A DNA stretch of 64,000 nucleotides from UBA11650 sp963997925 (GCA_963997925.1 CAXEOX010000003.1:1-64000); one strand, 5' to 3'. Shown: positions 33,758-42,349, counted from the stretch's first letter. Notes: generated by a model from the letters alone, not told the origin. Translations and numbers: made by a program.

Positions 33758-35572
33758 ATGTCAACTGAACAGTCCATACATTGGCTAGATTGGGGCGACG
33801 AGGCTTTCCAGCGATCGCTTTCCGAGGAAAAACCCGTTCTTCTGGCCCTGACCGCCACTTGGTGTCACTGGTGCCACGTGATGGACCAGACATCCTACAG
33901 CCATCCCGAAGTGATAAGTCTCGTCGATTCCAGGTTCGTTCCGGTGCGCGTTGACGTGGACCAGCGCCCGGACTTGTCCCACCGATATAACCAGGGCGGC
34001 TTTCCATCGGTCGCCGTCCTGGATCATCAAGGCGAACTGATAACCGGAAGGATATACACTCCTCCGGAAGAGATGGTCCAATTCCTTGAGCAAGTAAGCT
34101 CCCGGTATCCGGAGACCGGCGAAGCCGACGGTCATCCCGGTGACGAAGCAACGCCAGTACCGGCTGCCGCGCCATCGGCAGGTGAACCGGGTTCCGAAGT
34201 CACCTCGGTACTGCAACGCATGGAGGAGATGTACGACGCCACCTATGGGGGATTCGGATACGAACCCAAACAACCTCCATGGGACGGAGTGGGACTGCTT
34301 CTGGCCCGTTACGGCCACACCCGGGACAGAAATCTTCTGAGGATGGCGACGACCACGCTGGACGGGATCCAAGCCGGGCTATACGACCAGAACGACGAGG
34401 GATTCTTTCGCTACTCAGTGTCCAGAGACTGGAAGGTGCCCCATTACGAGAAGATGCTTTGCACCAACGCCAGCCTTGCCGTAACCTACCTGGACGCCTA
34501 CCAACTCACCGGGCGCAAGGCTTACCGGCAAGCAGGGCTGGGTGCTCTCAAGTACATGCAGGACATCCTCTTTGACCAACCAACGGGGCTTTTCTACGCC
34601 AGCCAGGACGCTGGCGAAGCCTATTACGCCCTGCCTTGGGGTCACCGGAAAACGGCGGAGAAACCGCGGATAGATCGAACTTTTTATGCCGGTTGGAACG
34701 CCCTGGCCGCATCTTCGCTGATAAAAGGATTTGGAACGTCCGGAGATTCGTCATATCTCCAGGTAGTCAAGGGAGTGCTGGACCATCTGTGGCAACAGGG
34801 ATGGAGTAAAGAGGGTGGGTTTTCCCATGTCTTGGAAGCGCCCGGCCAGCAGTTCAGATACCTATCGGACCAAGTCCATGCGCTTGGAGCATTTCTCTGT
34901 CTTTATGAATCGACCGGTAACCCCGGCGCATTGGAAACGTCGCTCCAAGTGGTGGATTGCATACAAAGGCTATTCGGTGCTTCCGATGGCGGATACCTGG
35001 ATGTCTGTGACGTTTCCCCAAATCCGGACGCCATGCTGAGACCGGTTAAACCCGTACTGGAAAATTCTCTGATGGCGGAGGCGTTGATCCGGCTGTCCCA
35101 TCTGACTGGCCAAGAAGACTTGGAGCAACAGGCGCGGGATACCCTGATGCTGTTTCGAGACGTTGCTCCGGGCAGCAGCTACAAGGGCCCACCTGGTTTC
35201 CGGCGCATGGAGGAGGACGAGGAAAGGTTGTACCTGCCAGCAGCGCCGGTTTGGGCCATGGCGTGGGACATGTTGGAGCACGGGCCGGTGGATCTGGTCT
35301 TGGTCGGAGCGGCGGCGGATCGCCGGACTCAACGCCTGCTGAGATCGGCTTTGCGAGTTTTCGCACCCCACAGAATCATCCAAGTGCTGGACCCCCAAGA
35401 GGACGAAGTCCGAGTATCGGCCTTGGGATTCCCTGTGAATACCCCGCCGTCTTTATACGCCTGCATGTCCGGCATGTGTCTGTCGCCGATCCACACACCG
35501 GCGCAGGTCAGGAGTTTGGCGTCGGAGCAACCCTGGTCCCAGTCAGGACGGTTCACGATACGCCTTGGCTAG
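33758..35572 (+). CDS. DUF255 thioredoxin-like protein (YyaL/SSP411 family)
   Basis: 604 residues. N-terminal DUF255 thioredoxin fold with the active-site CHWC (TATWCHWCHVMDQTSY at about 36-51) and the cis-Pro region GGFPSVAVLDHQGELI. The C-terminal 400 residues form the six-hairpin (alpha/alpha) glycosidase-like barrel of this family: GGFGYEPKQPPWDGVGLL, YDQNDEGFFRYSVSRDWKVPHYEKML, FYASQDAGEAYY. The family is broadly conserved but biochemically unassigned. Full-length proteins are usually about 650-700 residues, so the C-terminal part is slightly short. Start ATG 33758. Cytoplasmic. Confidence 0.9.
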   Translation: MSTEQSIHWLDWGDEAFQRSLSEEKPVLLALTATWCHWCHVMDQTSYSHPEVISLVDSRFVPVRVDVDQRPDLSHRYNQGGFPSVAVLDHQGELITGRIYTPPEEMVQFLEQVSSRYPETGEADGHPGDEATPVPAAAPSAGEPGSEVTSVLQRMEEMYDATYGGFGYEPKQPPWDGVGLLLARYGHTRDRNLLRMATTTLDGIQAGLYDQNDEGFFRYSVSRDWKVPHYEKMLCTNASLAVTYLDAYQLTGRKAYRQAGLGALKYMQDILFDQPTGLFYASQDAGEAYYALPWGHRKTAEKPRIDRTFYAGWNALAASSLIKGFGTSGDSSYLQVVKGVLDHLWQQGWSKEGGFSHVLEAPGQQFRYLSDQVHALGAFLCLYESTGNPGALETSLQVVDCIQRLFGASDGGYLDVCDVSPNPDAMLRPVKPVLENSLMAEALIRLSHLTGQEDLEQQARDTLMLFRDVAPGSSYKGPPGFRRMEEDEERLYLPAAPVWAMAWDMLEHGPVDLVLVGAAADRRTQRLLRSALRVFAPHRIIQVLDPQEDEVRVSALGFPVNTPPSLYACMSGMCLSPIHTPAQVRSLASEQPWSQSGRFTIRLG

Positions 35573-35616
35573 ATGACAGGTCCGTCTGATCCCAGCAGAC
35601 ATATACGGAGGAAAAT

Positions 35617-36702
35617 ATGGACATCGGGATCGCGTTCCCTTCATATATCGATGCGTGGCGAGAGGTCCAGGCGGCCGAGGAAGCCGGCTTTACCCACGCC
35701 TGGTTCTTCGACTCCCAACTCATATATAGCGACGTCTACGCAACGATGGCCCTGGCTGCACAGCACACCAGCCGGATCCGGCTAGGAACCCTGGTAGCGA
35801 TTCCCACCAATCGCATCGCTCCGGTGACGGCCTCGGCCATCGCGACCATCAACAAACTGGCCCCGGGCCGGGTGACCTTGGCTATGGGAACCGGGTACAC
35901 CGGCCGCAACACCATGGGATTGAACTCGGTTCCCGTGAGCATGTTCAAAGAGTACACGCAACAGGTGGGCGGATTGTTGCGGGGAGAAGACGTCCTGTTC
36001 CGTGAAGGAGACCAAGAGCGCTGGATAAGGTTGGTCCACGCTGACCGGGGCGGCTTCATCAACATCAAAGACCCCATACCGATTTACCTGGCGGCCAACG
36101 GGCCAAGGACTCTCAGGGTTGTGGGAGAGCTTGCCGACGGCTGGGTAACCACTGGGGCGGGACGAAACCTGGACAACGACTACGCTTCGATACGCGAAGC
36201 GTCGGAAAAGGCTGGGCGCGGAACCGCCAAACCCTACACGGTGGGGTTGATACCGGGCTGCATGTTACGGGATGGGGAGTCGCTGACATCCGAAAGGGTT
36301 ATGGCGCAAGTGGCCCCGAACATCGTCATGAGATCTCATGCCCAGTGGGAGGCCAGCTTCGGTCCGGGGGCGAATCTGGGAGTGCAGGCCAACGCCGACG
36401 CCGCTGAAGAATACGACCGGTACATCCAGGAGTACGCACGGACCAGCGGAACGCCATCCGACCGGCTTTATCTGGACGTGCACCGGGGGCACATGGTTTT
36501 CCTCAAGCCAGGCGAGGAGCGCTTTGCCCCGCCGGAATACATCGCCCGCACGTTGACCGGAACCAGTCAGCAGATACTGGAAAGACTGGAGGCCATCGAA
36601 GCCACCGGCGTCGACAACGTGGTCATCCCGGTTGTCGATGCCCAAGGGGCAAAAGACCTGATTGAAGGATTCGGCAAAGAGGTGATACCCAAGCGAAGGT
36701 AG
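35617..36702 (+). CDS. LLM-class flavin-dependent oxidoreductase
   Basis: 361 residues. Pattern of F420/FMN-dependent luciferase-like enzymes: QAAEEAGFTHAWFFDSQLIYSDVYATMALAAQHTSRIRLGTLVAIPTNRIAPVTASAIATINKLAPGRVTLAMGTGYTGR in the first 100 residues, then PIYLAANGPRTLRVVGELADGWVT at about 150-173, and TGTSQQILERLEAIEATGVDNVVIPVV near the end. GGAGG-like AGGAGG upstream of ATG 35617. A partial, diverged copy of its codons for the ASFGPGANLG region and of its last residues is found at 37783-37890, after the methyltransferase gene. Confidence 0.9.
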   Translation: MDIGIAFPSYIDAWREVQAAEEAGFTHAWFFDSQLIYSDVYATMALAAQHTSRIRLGTLVAIPTNRIAPVTASAIATINKLAPGRVTLAMGTGYTGRNTMGLNSVPVSMFKEYTQQVGGLLRGEDVLFREGDQERWIRLVHADRGGFINIKDPIPIYLAANGPRTLRVVGELADGWVTTGAGRNLDNDYASIREASEKAGRGTAKPYTVGLIPGCMLRDGESLTSERVMAQVAPNIVMRSHAQWEASFGPGANLGVQANADAAEEYDRYIQEYARTSGTPSDRLYLDVHRGHMVFLKPGEERFAPPEYIARTLTGTSQQILERLEAIEATGVDNVVIPVVDAQGAKDLIEGFGKEVIPKRR

Positions 36703-36739
36703 GGTATCTATAACTAGAAAATTAGGCTAAGGAGTACCC

Positions 36740-37783
36740 ATGGACCAATCCCTAGGCCCCCCGCCCGTCACTATGAATCCGGAAAGCCTGAACGCCATGA
36801 GCCGGAACTTCTGGAATTCGGCCATATTGCGGGCTGGCTTAAAGTTGGACGTGTTCGGTCTGTTAGAGAACAATGGTTCGAAGGCGGCTGGTATCAGCGG
36901 GAGTGAACTGTCTGAGATAATCGGTGCCGACGACCGGTTCCTCCACGCATTCCTTGAGGCCTGCGTCGCCCTGGGGTTACTGGAGCAACAAGACGGATCC
37001 TACCGAAATTCGCCAGCGGCTTCCAGCTTTTTGATCAAGGGCAAGGACCAGTACGTTGGAGACTTGATACTTCACATAACCAATCACTGGGAAGGGTGGG
37101 GCCGGTTGGACCAGTTAGTCAAAGAAGGCAAGACACTGCTTCCCTTTGAGGCCGGGTTCGTGGACGTGCCGACGTATTGGACCGACTATATGTTGGGCCA
37201 ACACAATCGAGCCACATCAGGTCAGGGCAATGAGTTAGTCCGAAGTGTCGACCTTACGCACAAGAAGAATATGCTCGACCTGGGCGGAGGCGCTGCCAGC
37301 TACAGCATAGCCCTCTGCCGTGCCAACCCGGGCCTCAAAGCGGTAGTTCTGGACCAGAAAGAACCCTTAGTCTTGGCCAGGGGTTTGGTCGACGAACAGG
37401 GCCTGCAAGCACAAATAACATTGCAGGAAGGCGATTTCAACGATGTAGACCCCGGCCAGGGTTACGACGTCGTCCTGATTTCCGGAGTGGTGTTAATCAA
37501 GTCCGAAGAGGAGTGCCGGGCTCTGTTCAGATTGGCCTACAACGTCCTGCAGCCCGGCGGGTTGGTTATCATCCAAGACTTCATGCGCATCGATCACAGC
37601 CCACAGCGGAGTTTCATGGACTCTTTGATGGACATCTACGTCCTGATTGCCTTCGACCCCGGCGCGGGCGATCGTTTCGGCGATGAAGTTGCCGGATGGC
37701 TGGGAGACGCCGGCTTCCAGAACTTGGAACTGAAACCCTTACCAACCCACTTGGCTTTGGTGTTGGGGGGGAAACCAGAATAG
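36740..37783 (+). CDS. Class I SAM-dependent O-methyltransferase (AdoMet_MTase family 2)
   Basis: 347 residues. An N-terminal winged-helix dimerisation domain (about 15-105: FWNSAILRAGLKLDVFGLLEN, LHAFLEACVALGLLEQQDGSYRNSPAASSFL) precedes the Rossmann domain with motif I LDLGGGAASYSIALC at about 176-190, motif with acid VLDQKEPL and GGLVIIQDFMRIDH at about 272-285. The layout matches plant-type and bacterial acetylserotonin- or hydroxyneurosporene-type O-methyltransferases, which methylate hydroxyls of aromatic or polyketide substrates. It sits in the LLM, cupin, FAD-monooxygenase cluster. AAGGAG upstream of ATG. Confidence 0.87.
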   Translation: MDQSLGPPPVTMNPESLNAMSRNFWNSAILRAGLKLDVFGLLENNGSKAAGISGSELSEIIGADDRFLHAFLEACVALGLLEQQDGSYRNSPAASSFLIKGKDQYVGDLILHITNHWEGWGRLDQLVKEGKTLLPFEAGFVDVPTYWTDYMLGQHNRATSGQGNELVRSVDLTHKKNMLDLGGGAASYSIALCRANPGLKAVVLDQKEPLVLARGLVDEQGLQAQITLQEGDFNDVDPGQGYDVVLISGVVLIKSEEECRALFRLAYNVLQPGGLVIIQDFMRIDHSPQRSFMDSLMDIYVLIAFDPGAGDRFGDEVAGWLGDAGFQNLELKPLPTHLALVLGGKPE

Positions 37784-37890
37784 AGGCCAGGTACGGTCCG
37801 GGCGCGAATCTGGGAGTGAGTACCAACGCCGACGCGGACGGAGAGTACGACAACTACATCCAGGAGTACCCCCAGACCAAGCGAAGATAG
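37783..37890 (+). pseudogene. Relic of an LLM-class monooxygenase gene
   Basis: Starting at the stop codon of the methyltransferase, about 95 bases match 36349-36445 of the LLM gene at roughly 80% identity by eye: in both, GGTCCGGG, GCGAATCTGGGAGTG and ACATCCAGGAGTAC are shared. It then jumps to the exact end of the LLM gene (AAGCGAAG then TAG). So an internal piece and the 3' end of an LLM gene are joined, with about 250 bases missing. The divergence indicates an old duplicate or a deleted paralogue, not a recent copy. Not functional. Confidence 0.7.
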
Positions 37891-37999
37891 ACGGTCCTGT
37901 CCTACACCCGCTTGCCGCTACGGTGGCGCCAAGGTATGATTCGGAATCGAATCGCAACGCGCCTCTCAAAATATCCCTACCGAGATCAACGGAGGTTAC

Positions 38000-38389
38000 A
38001 TGAGTACTTCAAACAGCGGAAGAGAGTTGCATATCGTTCATGGCACTGTGTCCCCCGATACGACCACCCAAACGCCAGGCATGATTCGGAAACCTGGAAT
38101 AGACAGCAATACCGCCGGAGCCGAGAAGATTTGGCTGGGCCACGTGGAATGCCTGCCCAACACCATGGGGCCGCCCCACCATCACGGCGAGGCCGAAACT
38201 GCAGCCTATATCCTCAAAGGCCACATACGGGTCTACTATGGCGAGGATTACAAGGAATACGTCGAGGGCGGTCCCGGTGATTTTCTCTTCGTACCCGCCA
38301 ACTTCAACCACATCGAAGGGAACCCATACGACGAACCGGCGGAAGCAGTCCTGTCGAGGGGTCCCGACAACATCGTAATCAATCTATAA
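38000..38389 (+). CDS. Cupin-domain protein
   Basis: 129 residues with one cupin barrel. Motif 1 is PPHHHGEAETAAYILKGHIRVYYGE at about 57-81 (His-rich metal site, then Glu and Gly), motif 2 is GDFLFVPANFNHIEGNPYDEPAEAVL at about 93-118 with the final His. No signal peptide. Small metal cupins act as dioxygenases, isomerases or sensors; the substrate here is unknown. GGAGG about six bases before ATG 38000. Sits between the methyltransferase and the FAD monooxygenase, 6-15 bp from the latter, so very likely co-transcribed with it and part of an aromatic or polyketide-like oxidation cassette. Confidence 0.88.
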   Translation: MSTSNSGRELHIVHGTVSPDTTTQTPGMIRKPGIDSNTAGAEKIWLGHVECLPNTMGPPHHHGEAETAAYILKGHIRVYYGEDYKEYVEGGPGDFLFVPANFNHIEGNPYDEPAEAVLSRGPDNIVINL

Positions 38390-38404
38390 ACCGGGTTGAT
38401 TGAT

Positions 38405-39991
38405 ATGGAACAACGTTACCAAGTAATCATCGTAGGCGGGGGGCCCGTCGGAGTTGCCTTGGCAGTGGACCTTGGCCTTCACGGCATCTCCTGCGGCCTG
38501 GTTGAGCGTTATCTAACGCCCCAGCAGATACCCAAAGGACAGAACCTTACCCAGCGGTCCATGGAGCATTTCTACTTCTGGGGCATCGCCGACGAATTGC
38601 GAGCCGCGCGCTTGCTGCCGAAGGGATACCCCATCGGTGGCATCACCGCCTATGGCGACCTGATGAGCGACCATTGGTACTCACCGGTGGGACGGGAATC
38701 CGTAAGATCATATTATCTGCAAGATAACGAACGGCTTCCCCAATATCGTACGGAAGAGGTGCTTCGCGCCCGGCTAACCGGCATCTCCAACGTAACGACT
38801 AATTTTGGATGGTCTGCGGAGACTATCGAACAGGACGACAACGGAGTTCGGGTGACCATCGCTGAGGAAGGCGGGTCTGGTAGTCAGGTCCTGAACGCCG
38901 AATATGTAGTGGGCTGCGACGGCGCACGCTCCACCGTGCGGGAATCTCTGGGAATCGACCGCGGCGGCTCGGATTTCGACCAGCGAATGGTTCTGGCCGT
39001 GTTCAAGTCGAAGGAACTGCACGAGGGTCTAAAGCGCTTTCCGGAGCGGACTACCTATCGCGCCCTGCATCCAGACCTGAAAGGGTACTGGCGTTTCTTC
39101 GGACGGATCGACGTGGGGGAAGGCTTTTTCTTCCACGCCCCGGTGCCGAAGGACACTACTCCCGAGAACTATGATTTCCAAGCCTTGCTACAGATTGCCG
39201 CCGGGTTCCCTTTCTCCTGCGAGTTCGACCACGTCGGGTTCTGGGACCTAAGAGTGGCCGTCGCCAGCACGTACCGGCAAGGACGCGCTTTCATCGCCGG
39301 GGACGCCGCCCACAGCCACCCTCCCTACGGAGCCTTCGGCCTTAACTCGGGTCTGGAGGACATACGAAACTTGGGATGGAAGCTGGCGGCCGCACTGGAA
39401 GGATGGGGAGGCGATCCTCTACTGGACTCTTATAGCGAGGAGCGGCGTCCCATTTTCGTGCAGACCGGCGAAGATGTCATCGCGGCGCGGATCGAAGCCG
39501 ACGGCGACTTCTTGGAGCGTTACAGTCCGGAACGAGACCGGGATAAGTTCGTAGAAGCCTGGAAACAACTTGAGGTAACCGACGGTTCCCGCTCAGGGTC
39601 CTATGAACCGCACTATGAGGGGTCGTCCGTCGTCTTGGGGGCGCCGGATGCCACATGCGGAATCCATGGACGTCATTCATTAGAAGCTCAGCCAGGCCAC
39701 CATCTGACTCCCGTACCCCTGTCCAACGGCCACAACGTCTTCGATGAATTGAGTAAGGGATATGCGTTGTTGGCCTTCGGCGCCGAAGACCGGGCCACTG
39801 CTCCCTTCGAAGAAGCCGCACGGTCCCTCGGAGTTCCTCTTAAAGTGGTGAAGGACTCCTATGAAGGAGGGCGGAAAGCCTACGAGTCGAGGCTGGTTCT
39901 GGTACGCCCCGACCAGTATGTAGTCTGGACGGGAGACGGTCCTCCGCAAGACGCATCGGCGGTGCTGCGTAAAGCCACAGGCATCTCATAG
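38405..39991 (+). CDS. FAD-dependent aromatic-ring monooxygenase (PHBH / phenol-hydroxylase type)
   Basis: 528 residues. Flavin motifs: GGGPVGVALAVDLGLHG at about 11-27 (dinucleotide GxGxxG), YVVGCDGARSTVRESLGI at about 170-187 (the DG motif), GRAFIAGDAAHSHPPYGAFGLNSGLEDIRNLGWKLAAALEGWG at about 300-341 (the GD motif). The C-terminal region resembles the thioredoxin-like tail of 2-polyprenyl-6-methoxyphenol or pentachlorophenol-type enzymes. NAD(P)H-dependent hydroxylation of an aromatic acid or phenol is expected. ATG at 38405; a TTG at 38396 is possible and there is no strong ribosome binding site for either. Close neighbour of the cupin. Confidence 0.88.
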   Translation: MEQRYQVIIVGGGPVGVALAVDLGLHGISCGLVERYLTPQQIPKGQNLTQRSMEHFYFWGIADELRAARLLPKGYPIGGITAYGDLMSDHWYSPVGRESVRSYYLQDNERLPQYRTEEVLRARLTGISNVTTNFGWSAETIEQDDNGVRVTIAEEGGSGSQVLNAEYVVGCDGARSTVRESLGIDRGGSDFDQRMVLAVFKSKELHEGLKRFPERTTYRALHPDLKGYWRFFGRIDVGEGFFFHAPVPKDTTPENYDFQALLQIAAGFPFSCEFDHVGFWDLRVAVASTYRQGRAFIAGDAAHSHPPYGAFGLNSGLEDIRNLGWKLAAALEGWGGDPLLDSYSEERRPIFVQTGEDVIAARIEADGDFLERYSPERDRDKFVEAWKQLEVTDGSRSGSYEPHYEGSSVVLGAPDATCGIHGRHSLEAQPGHHLTPVPLSNGHNVFDELSKGYALLAFGAEDRATAPFEEAARSLGVPLKVVKDSYEGGRKAYESRLVLVRPDQYVVWTGDGPPQDASAVLRKATGIS

Positions 39992-40041
39992 TCATACATT
40001 TAACTGGCGATCCGATCTGATGCTAACTTAAGGAGAGCAAC

Positions 40042-40857
40042 ATGGTTGTCGTAGATTCTCAAGTCCACATCTGGTCCCAGAACCTCCCCACCAACCCGTC
40101 CCACCGGCAGATAACCGCATTTTCATCTGCCGACCTGCTGAAGGCGATGGACGAGGCAGGAGTCGACGCTGCGGTGATTCATCCGCCGGGTTGGGACCCT
40201 ACGTCCGGAGCATTGGCTGTCGAGGCGGCCGGCCAGCACCCCAACCGTCTAGCCATACTGGGGAATTTCCCCTTGGACCAGGAATCCAGCCACGGACTGG
40301 TTGGAAATTGGAAGCAGCAGGCGGGGATGTTGGGCCTGCGGTTCACCTTCCAGCAGCCCCACATGCAGACTTGGCTGACCGATGGAACCATGGATTGGCT
40401 GTGGTCTGCTGCCCGTGAGGCGGGTCTTCCCGTTGCTTTGGCCGCCTCCGGCATAATCCCTTCCGTAGGTGAAGTTGCTGAGAAGCATCCCGACGTGAAG
40501 CTAATCATCGACCACTTGGGCCGGGCCGGGGGCAAAACCGACGCCGAATGCTTCGCCAACCTTTCCGACATGCTGGCCTTGGCCAAGTATCCCAACGTGG
40601 CGATCAAGGCCTCAGGGGCACCCAGCTATTCCAGCGGACCCTATCCCTACACCAGTATCCACGACTATATCCACCAGATCTACGACGCCTTCGGCCCGGA
40701 GCGGATGTTCTGGGGCACCGACATCACCCGCATGCCCTGCACTTGGCGCCAGTGCATAACCATGTTTACCGAAGAACTCCCCTTCCTTTCGGAAAGCGAC
40801 AAGGACCTGATAATGGGGCGAGCGCTATGCAATTGGCTGGGCTGGAATCTGCCGTAG
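40042..40857 (+). CDS. Amidohydrolase-2-family metal-dependent hydrolase
   Basis: 271 residues. Amidohydrolase_2 pattern: VVDSQVHIWSQNLP at the N-terminus (D-x-H-x-H becomes D-S-Q-V-H, so one metal-site His appears replaced by Gln), LGLRFTFQQPHMQTWL at about 98-113, VALAASGIIPSVGEVAEKHPDVKLIIDHLGRAGG with the DHLGR motif at about 155-159 and RMFWGTDITRMPCTWRQCI with the catalytic Asp at about 230. Members include 2-pyrone-4,6-dicarboxylate hydrolase and aminocarboxymuconate-like decarboxylases. It lies in the aromatic-oxidation cluster after the FAD monooxygenase, which agrees with a ring-cleavage-product substrate. GGAG upstream of ATG. Confidence 0.86.
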   Translation: MVVVDSQVHIWSQNLPTNPSHRQITAFSSADLLKAMDEAGVDAAVIHPPGWDPTSGALAVEAAGQHPNRLAILGNFPLDQESSHGLVGNWKQQAGMLGLRFTFQQPHMQTWLTDGTMDWLWSAAREAGLPVALAASGIIPSVGEVAEKHPDVKLIIDHLGRAGGKTDAECFANLSDMLALAKYPNVAIKASGAPSYSSGPYPYTSIHDYIHQIYDAFGPERMFWGTDITRMPCTWRQCITMFTEELPFLSESDKDLIMGRALCNWLGWNLP

Positions 40858-40909
40858 GAGGCAGAGCACTGGGCAATTTGATTGTCGAGGAATGCCTGGT
40901 CGTAACCGC

Positions 40910-40946
40910 ATGTCATTCCTCGCCGCTACGCTCCTCGGAATGACAT
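40910..40946. repeat. Palindromic REP-like element
   Basis: Perfect 10-bp arms ATGTCATTCC (40910-40919) and GGAATGACAT (40937-40946) around a 17-base centre CTCGCCGCTACGCTCCT-like. The same GTCATTCC/GGAATGAC core occurs in the elements at 44792-44811 and 61110-61133, a REP-like family. It abuts the truncated CDGSH frame. Confidence 0.6.
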
Positions 40947-41105
40947 GATGGACTTCTGTGGGTCTCCGGAGGGATACCGGTTACCCGCCGGGACGGAAAA
41001 CCCATGGAAACCCGAAACAGGGTGACCCTGTGCCGGTGCGGAGCATCAGCGATGAAACCCCTGTGCGACGGCACCCGCAAGGAGCTAGGCTTCACCGATT
41101 CCTGA
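40944..41105 (+). pseudogene. CDGSH iron-sulfur domain remnant, His ligand lost
   Basis: The frame from 40944 to the TGA at 41103-41105 reads, in pieces, a GGIPVTRRDGKPM stretch, then RNRVTLCRCGASAMKPLCDGTR and GF near the end. This is the CDGSH-type zinc-finger/2Fe-2S pattern C-x-C-x2-S-x3-P-x-C-D-G-(S/T)-H, but the His that ligates the cluster is Arg. The N-terminal part of the domain is missing: the frame begins at the edge of a palindromic repeat and has no ribosome binding site; the only internal ATG (41004) would give 33 residues. It is therefore a disrupted gene. Family identification is firm from the cysteine pattern. Confidence 0.68.
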
Positions 41106-41229
41106 TCGGCAAGGACTAAGGCTTATTGACCAGATATGGAGCCATCGTTACAATTGTCCCAAGCAAGGTGTCCGGGTGTTACGGTACATGTGATTGACTG
41201 CATAATCGTTGGAATGTAGGAGGACAACC

Positions 41230-41673
41230 ATGTCTACGCAAACAGAGAACGCATCATCGTCCAAGGTTCAACCACTGGTCAAGATAACGGAGATGGACCA
41301 CATCGTCCTTCGGGTTAAGGACGTGGAAACGTCTCTAAAGTTCTACACGGAGACGCTGGGTCTGAAGCCGGAACGCATCGAAGAGTGGAGGGCCGGAAAG
41401 ATTCGCTTCCCATCGGCACGAATCAACGCCGACACCATCATCGATCTCTTCGCCAGTGACCAAGAACCCATCGACAAGGACGGAGTCAAGAACCAGGACC
41501 ACTACTGCATGGTCATCGAGAAGACGGACATGGAGGAGTTAAAGTCCAAGTTCGAAGCGATGGGCGTGGGCATCCAAGCCGGTCCCGGTCAGCGCTGGGG
41601 CTCCCACGGTGACGGCACTTCCTTATATGTATACGACCCCGACGATAACGTGGTCGAACTTCGCCATTATTAA
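41230..41673 (+). CDS. VOC-family (glyoxalase-fold) protein
   Basis: 147 residues. A short charged N-terminal stretch precedes one VOC module: KITEMDHIVLRVKDVETSLKFYTETLGLKPERIEEWRAGKIRFPSARINADTIIDLF at about 18-75 (metal His in MDHIVLRV), HYCMVIEKTDMEELKSKFEAMGVGIQAGPGQRWGSHGDGTSLYVYDPDDNVVELRHY at about 90-147 (His and Glu). The two-domain glyoxalase I and the fosfomycin-resistance type share this core; the exact activity is unknown. ATG at 41230 is preferred to the TTG at 41209 because GGAGGA lies eight bases upstream and the residues before it are unlike the family. Confidence 0.88.
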   Translation: MSTQTENASSSKVQPLVKITEMDHIVLRVKDVETSLKFYTETLGLKPERIEEWRAGKIRFPSARINADTIIDLFASDQEPIDKDGVKNQDHYCMVIEKTDMEELKSKFEAMGVGIQAGPGQRWGSHGDGTSLYVYDPDDNVVELRHY

Positions 41674-41728
41674 AGAGTCCTGGGCAGGCTTCGTGGTAAC
41701 GGCGGGTCTCAGTTCCCTTATGGCAGCT

Positions 41729-41778
41729 AAAATCCCCCCATCGCCCCCCTTTAATAGAGGGGGATTGGGGGATTTCGA
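41729..41778. repeat. Imperfect inverted repeat, MITE- or REP-like
   Basis: Arms AAATCCCCCCATCGCCCCCCT (41730-41750) and AGGGGGATTGGGGGATTT (41757-41774), a 7-base AT-rich loop. Such C-rich/G-rich palindromes starting with AAATCC are common in dispersed families. May also end transcription of the VOC gene. Confidence 0.55.
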
Positions 41779-41872
41779 TGCCTCATCTACGGTAACTTTC
41801 AAATCCAGAAATAATATTCCAACGGGGATATAGGTTCACAACGCATTCATATATAGATGGAGGAAGATATAC

Positions 41873-42349
41873 ATGGCAACCAAGATACCCGGTGAAACCT
41901 ATCGAGGCGAGGCGTTGCACTTGCCCCTGTCTCAGGACGGACAAGTCGCTGTTTACGTGTGGCCTTTGCGAATATTGAACATCCAGGGGAAAGGATGCGG
42001 TGGGCCCACCATGGGCATCGACGTGGGCAACGTGGAAGTCCTGCGATGGGACTGCCACGACTCCATGGGTCATTGGCACGGCGGCGGATACGACAAGCTG
42101 GAGCGGCCGGGAAACTCGCACCGTGAGTTCCCAGACGGCCTGAAAACCGTGTCGGTCCAAGTGGAATGGGCTTTCCAACAAATCCAGAACAACGCCAAGG
42201 AATTGCTTGAGGAAGCGGACTACGGCCCGGCGGCCGGGTTGCTTGAGCCAGCGTTGGTAGCTACGGCTATAGATTCGATCAAGGCCCATCTCTCGAAGCA
42301 TAGCGGACTACGGCCCAAAGCCATCGAAGAGAACCTGATAGCCTCGTAA
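41873..42349 (+). CDS. Unknown conserved-looking protein with His/Cys-rich motif
   Basis: 158 residues, not assigned. The translation starts MATKIPGETYRGEALHLPLSQ and has VYVWPLRILNIQGKGCGGPTMGIDVGNVEVLRWDCHDSMGHWHGGGYDKL at about 30-72, where C, H, H, H cluster as if to bind a metal. The C-terminal half is Ala-, Leu- and Glu-rich and helical. No signal peptide, so cytoplasmic. GGAGG lies upstream of ATG 41873. Not co-directional with obvious partners; followed by a strong terminator, so it is a single-gene transcript. It should be searched for structure homologues rather than given a function. Confidence 0.75.
   Translation: MATKIPGETYRGEALHLPLSQDGQVAVYVWPLRILNIQGKGCGGPTMGIDVGNVEVLRWDCHDSMGHWHGGGYDKLERPGNSHREFPDGLKTVSVQVEWAFQQIQNNAKELLEEADYGPAAGLLEPALVATAIDSIKAHLSKHSGLRPKAIEENLIAS

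Larger units (their letters stand above)
40858..41229. other. Intergenic region with palindrome and CDGSH relic
   Basis: 372 bp between the amidohydrolase and the VOC gene. It holds a 37-bp palindrome at 40910-40946 and, directly adjoining it, the CDGSH remnant at 40944-41105. The last 120 bases before the VOC start are otherwise unremarkable. Confidence 0.6.
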
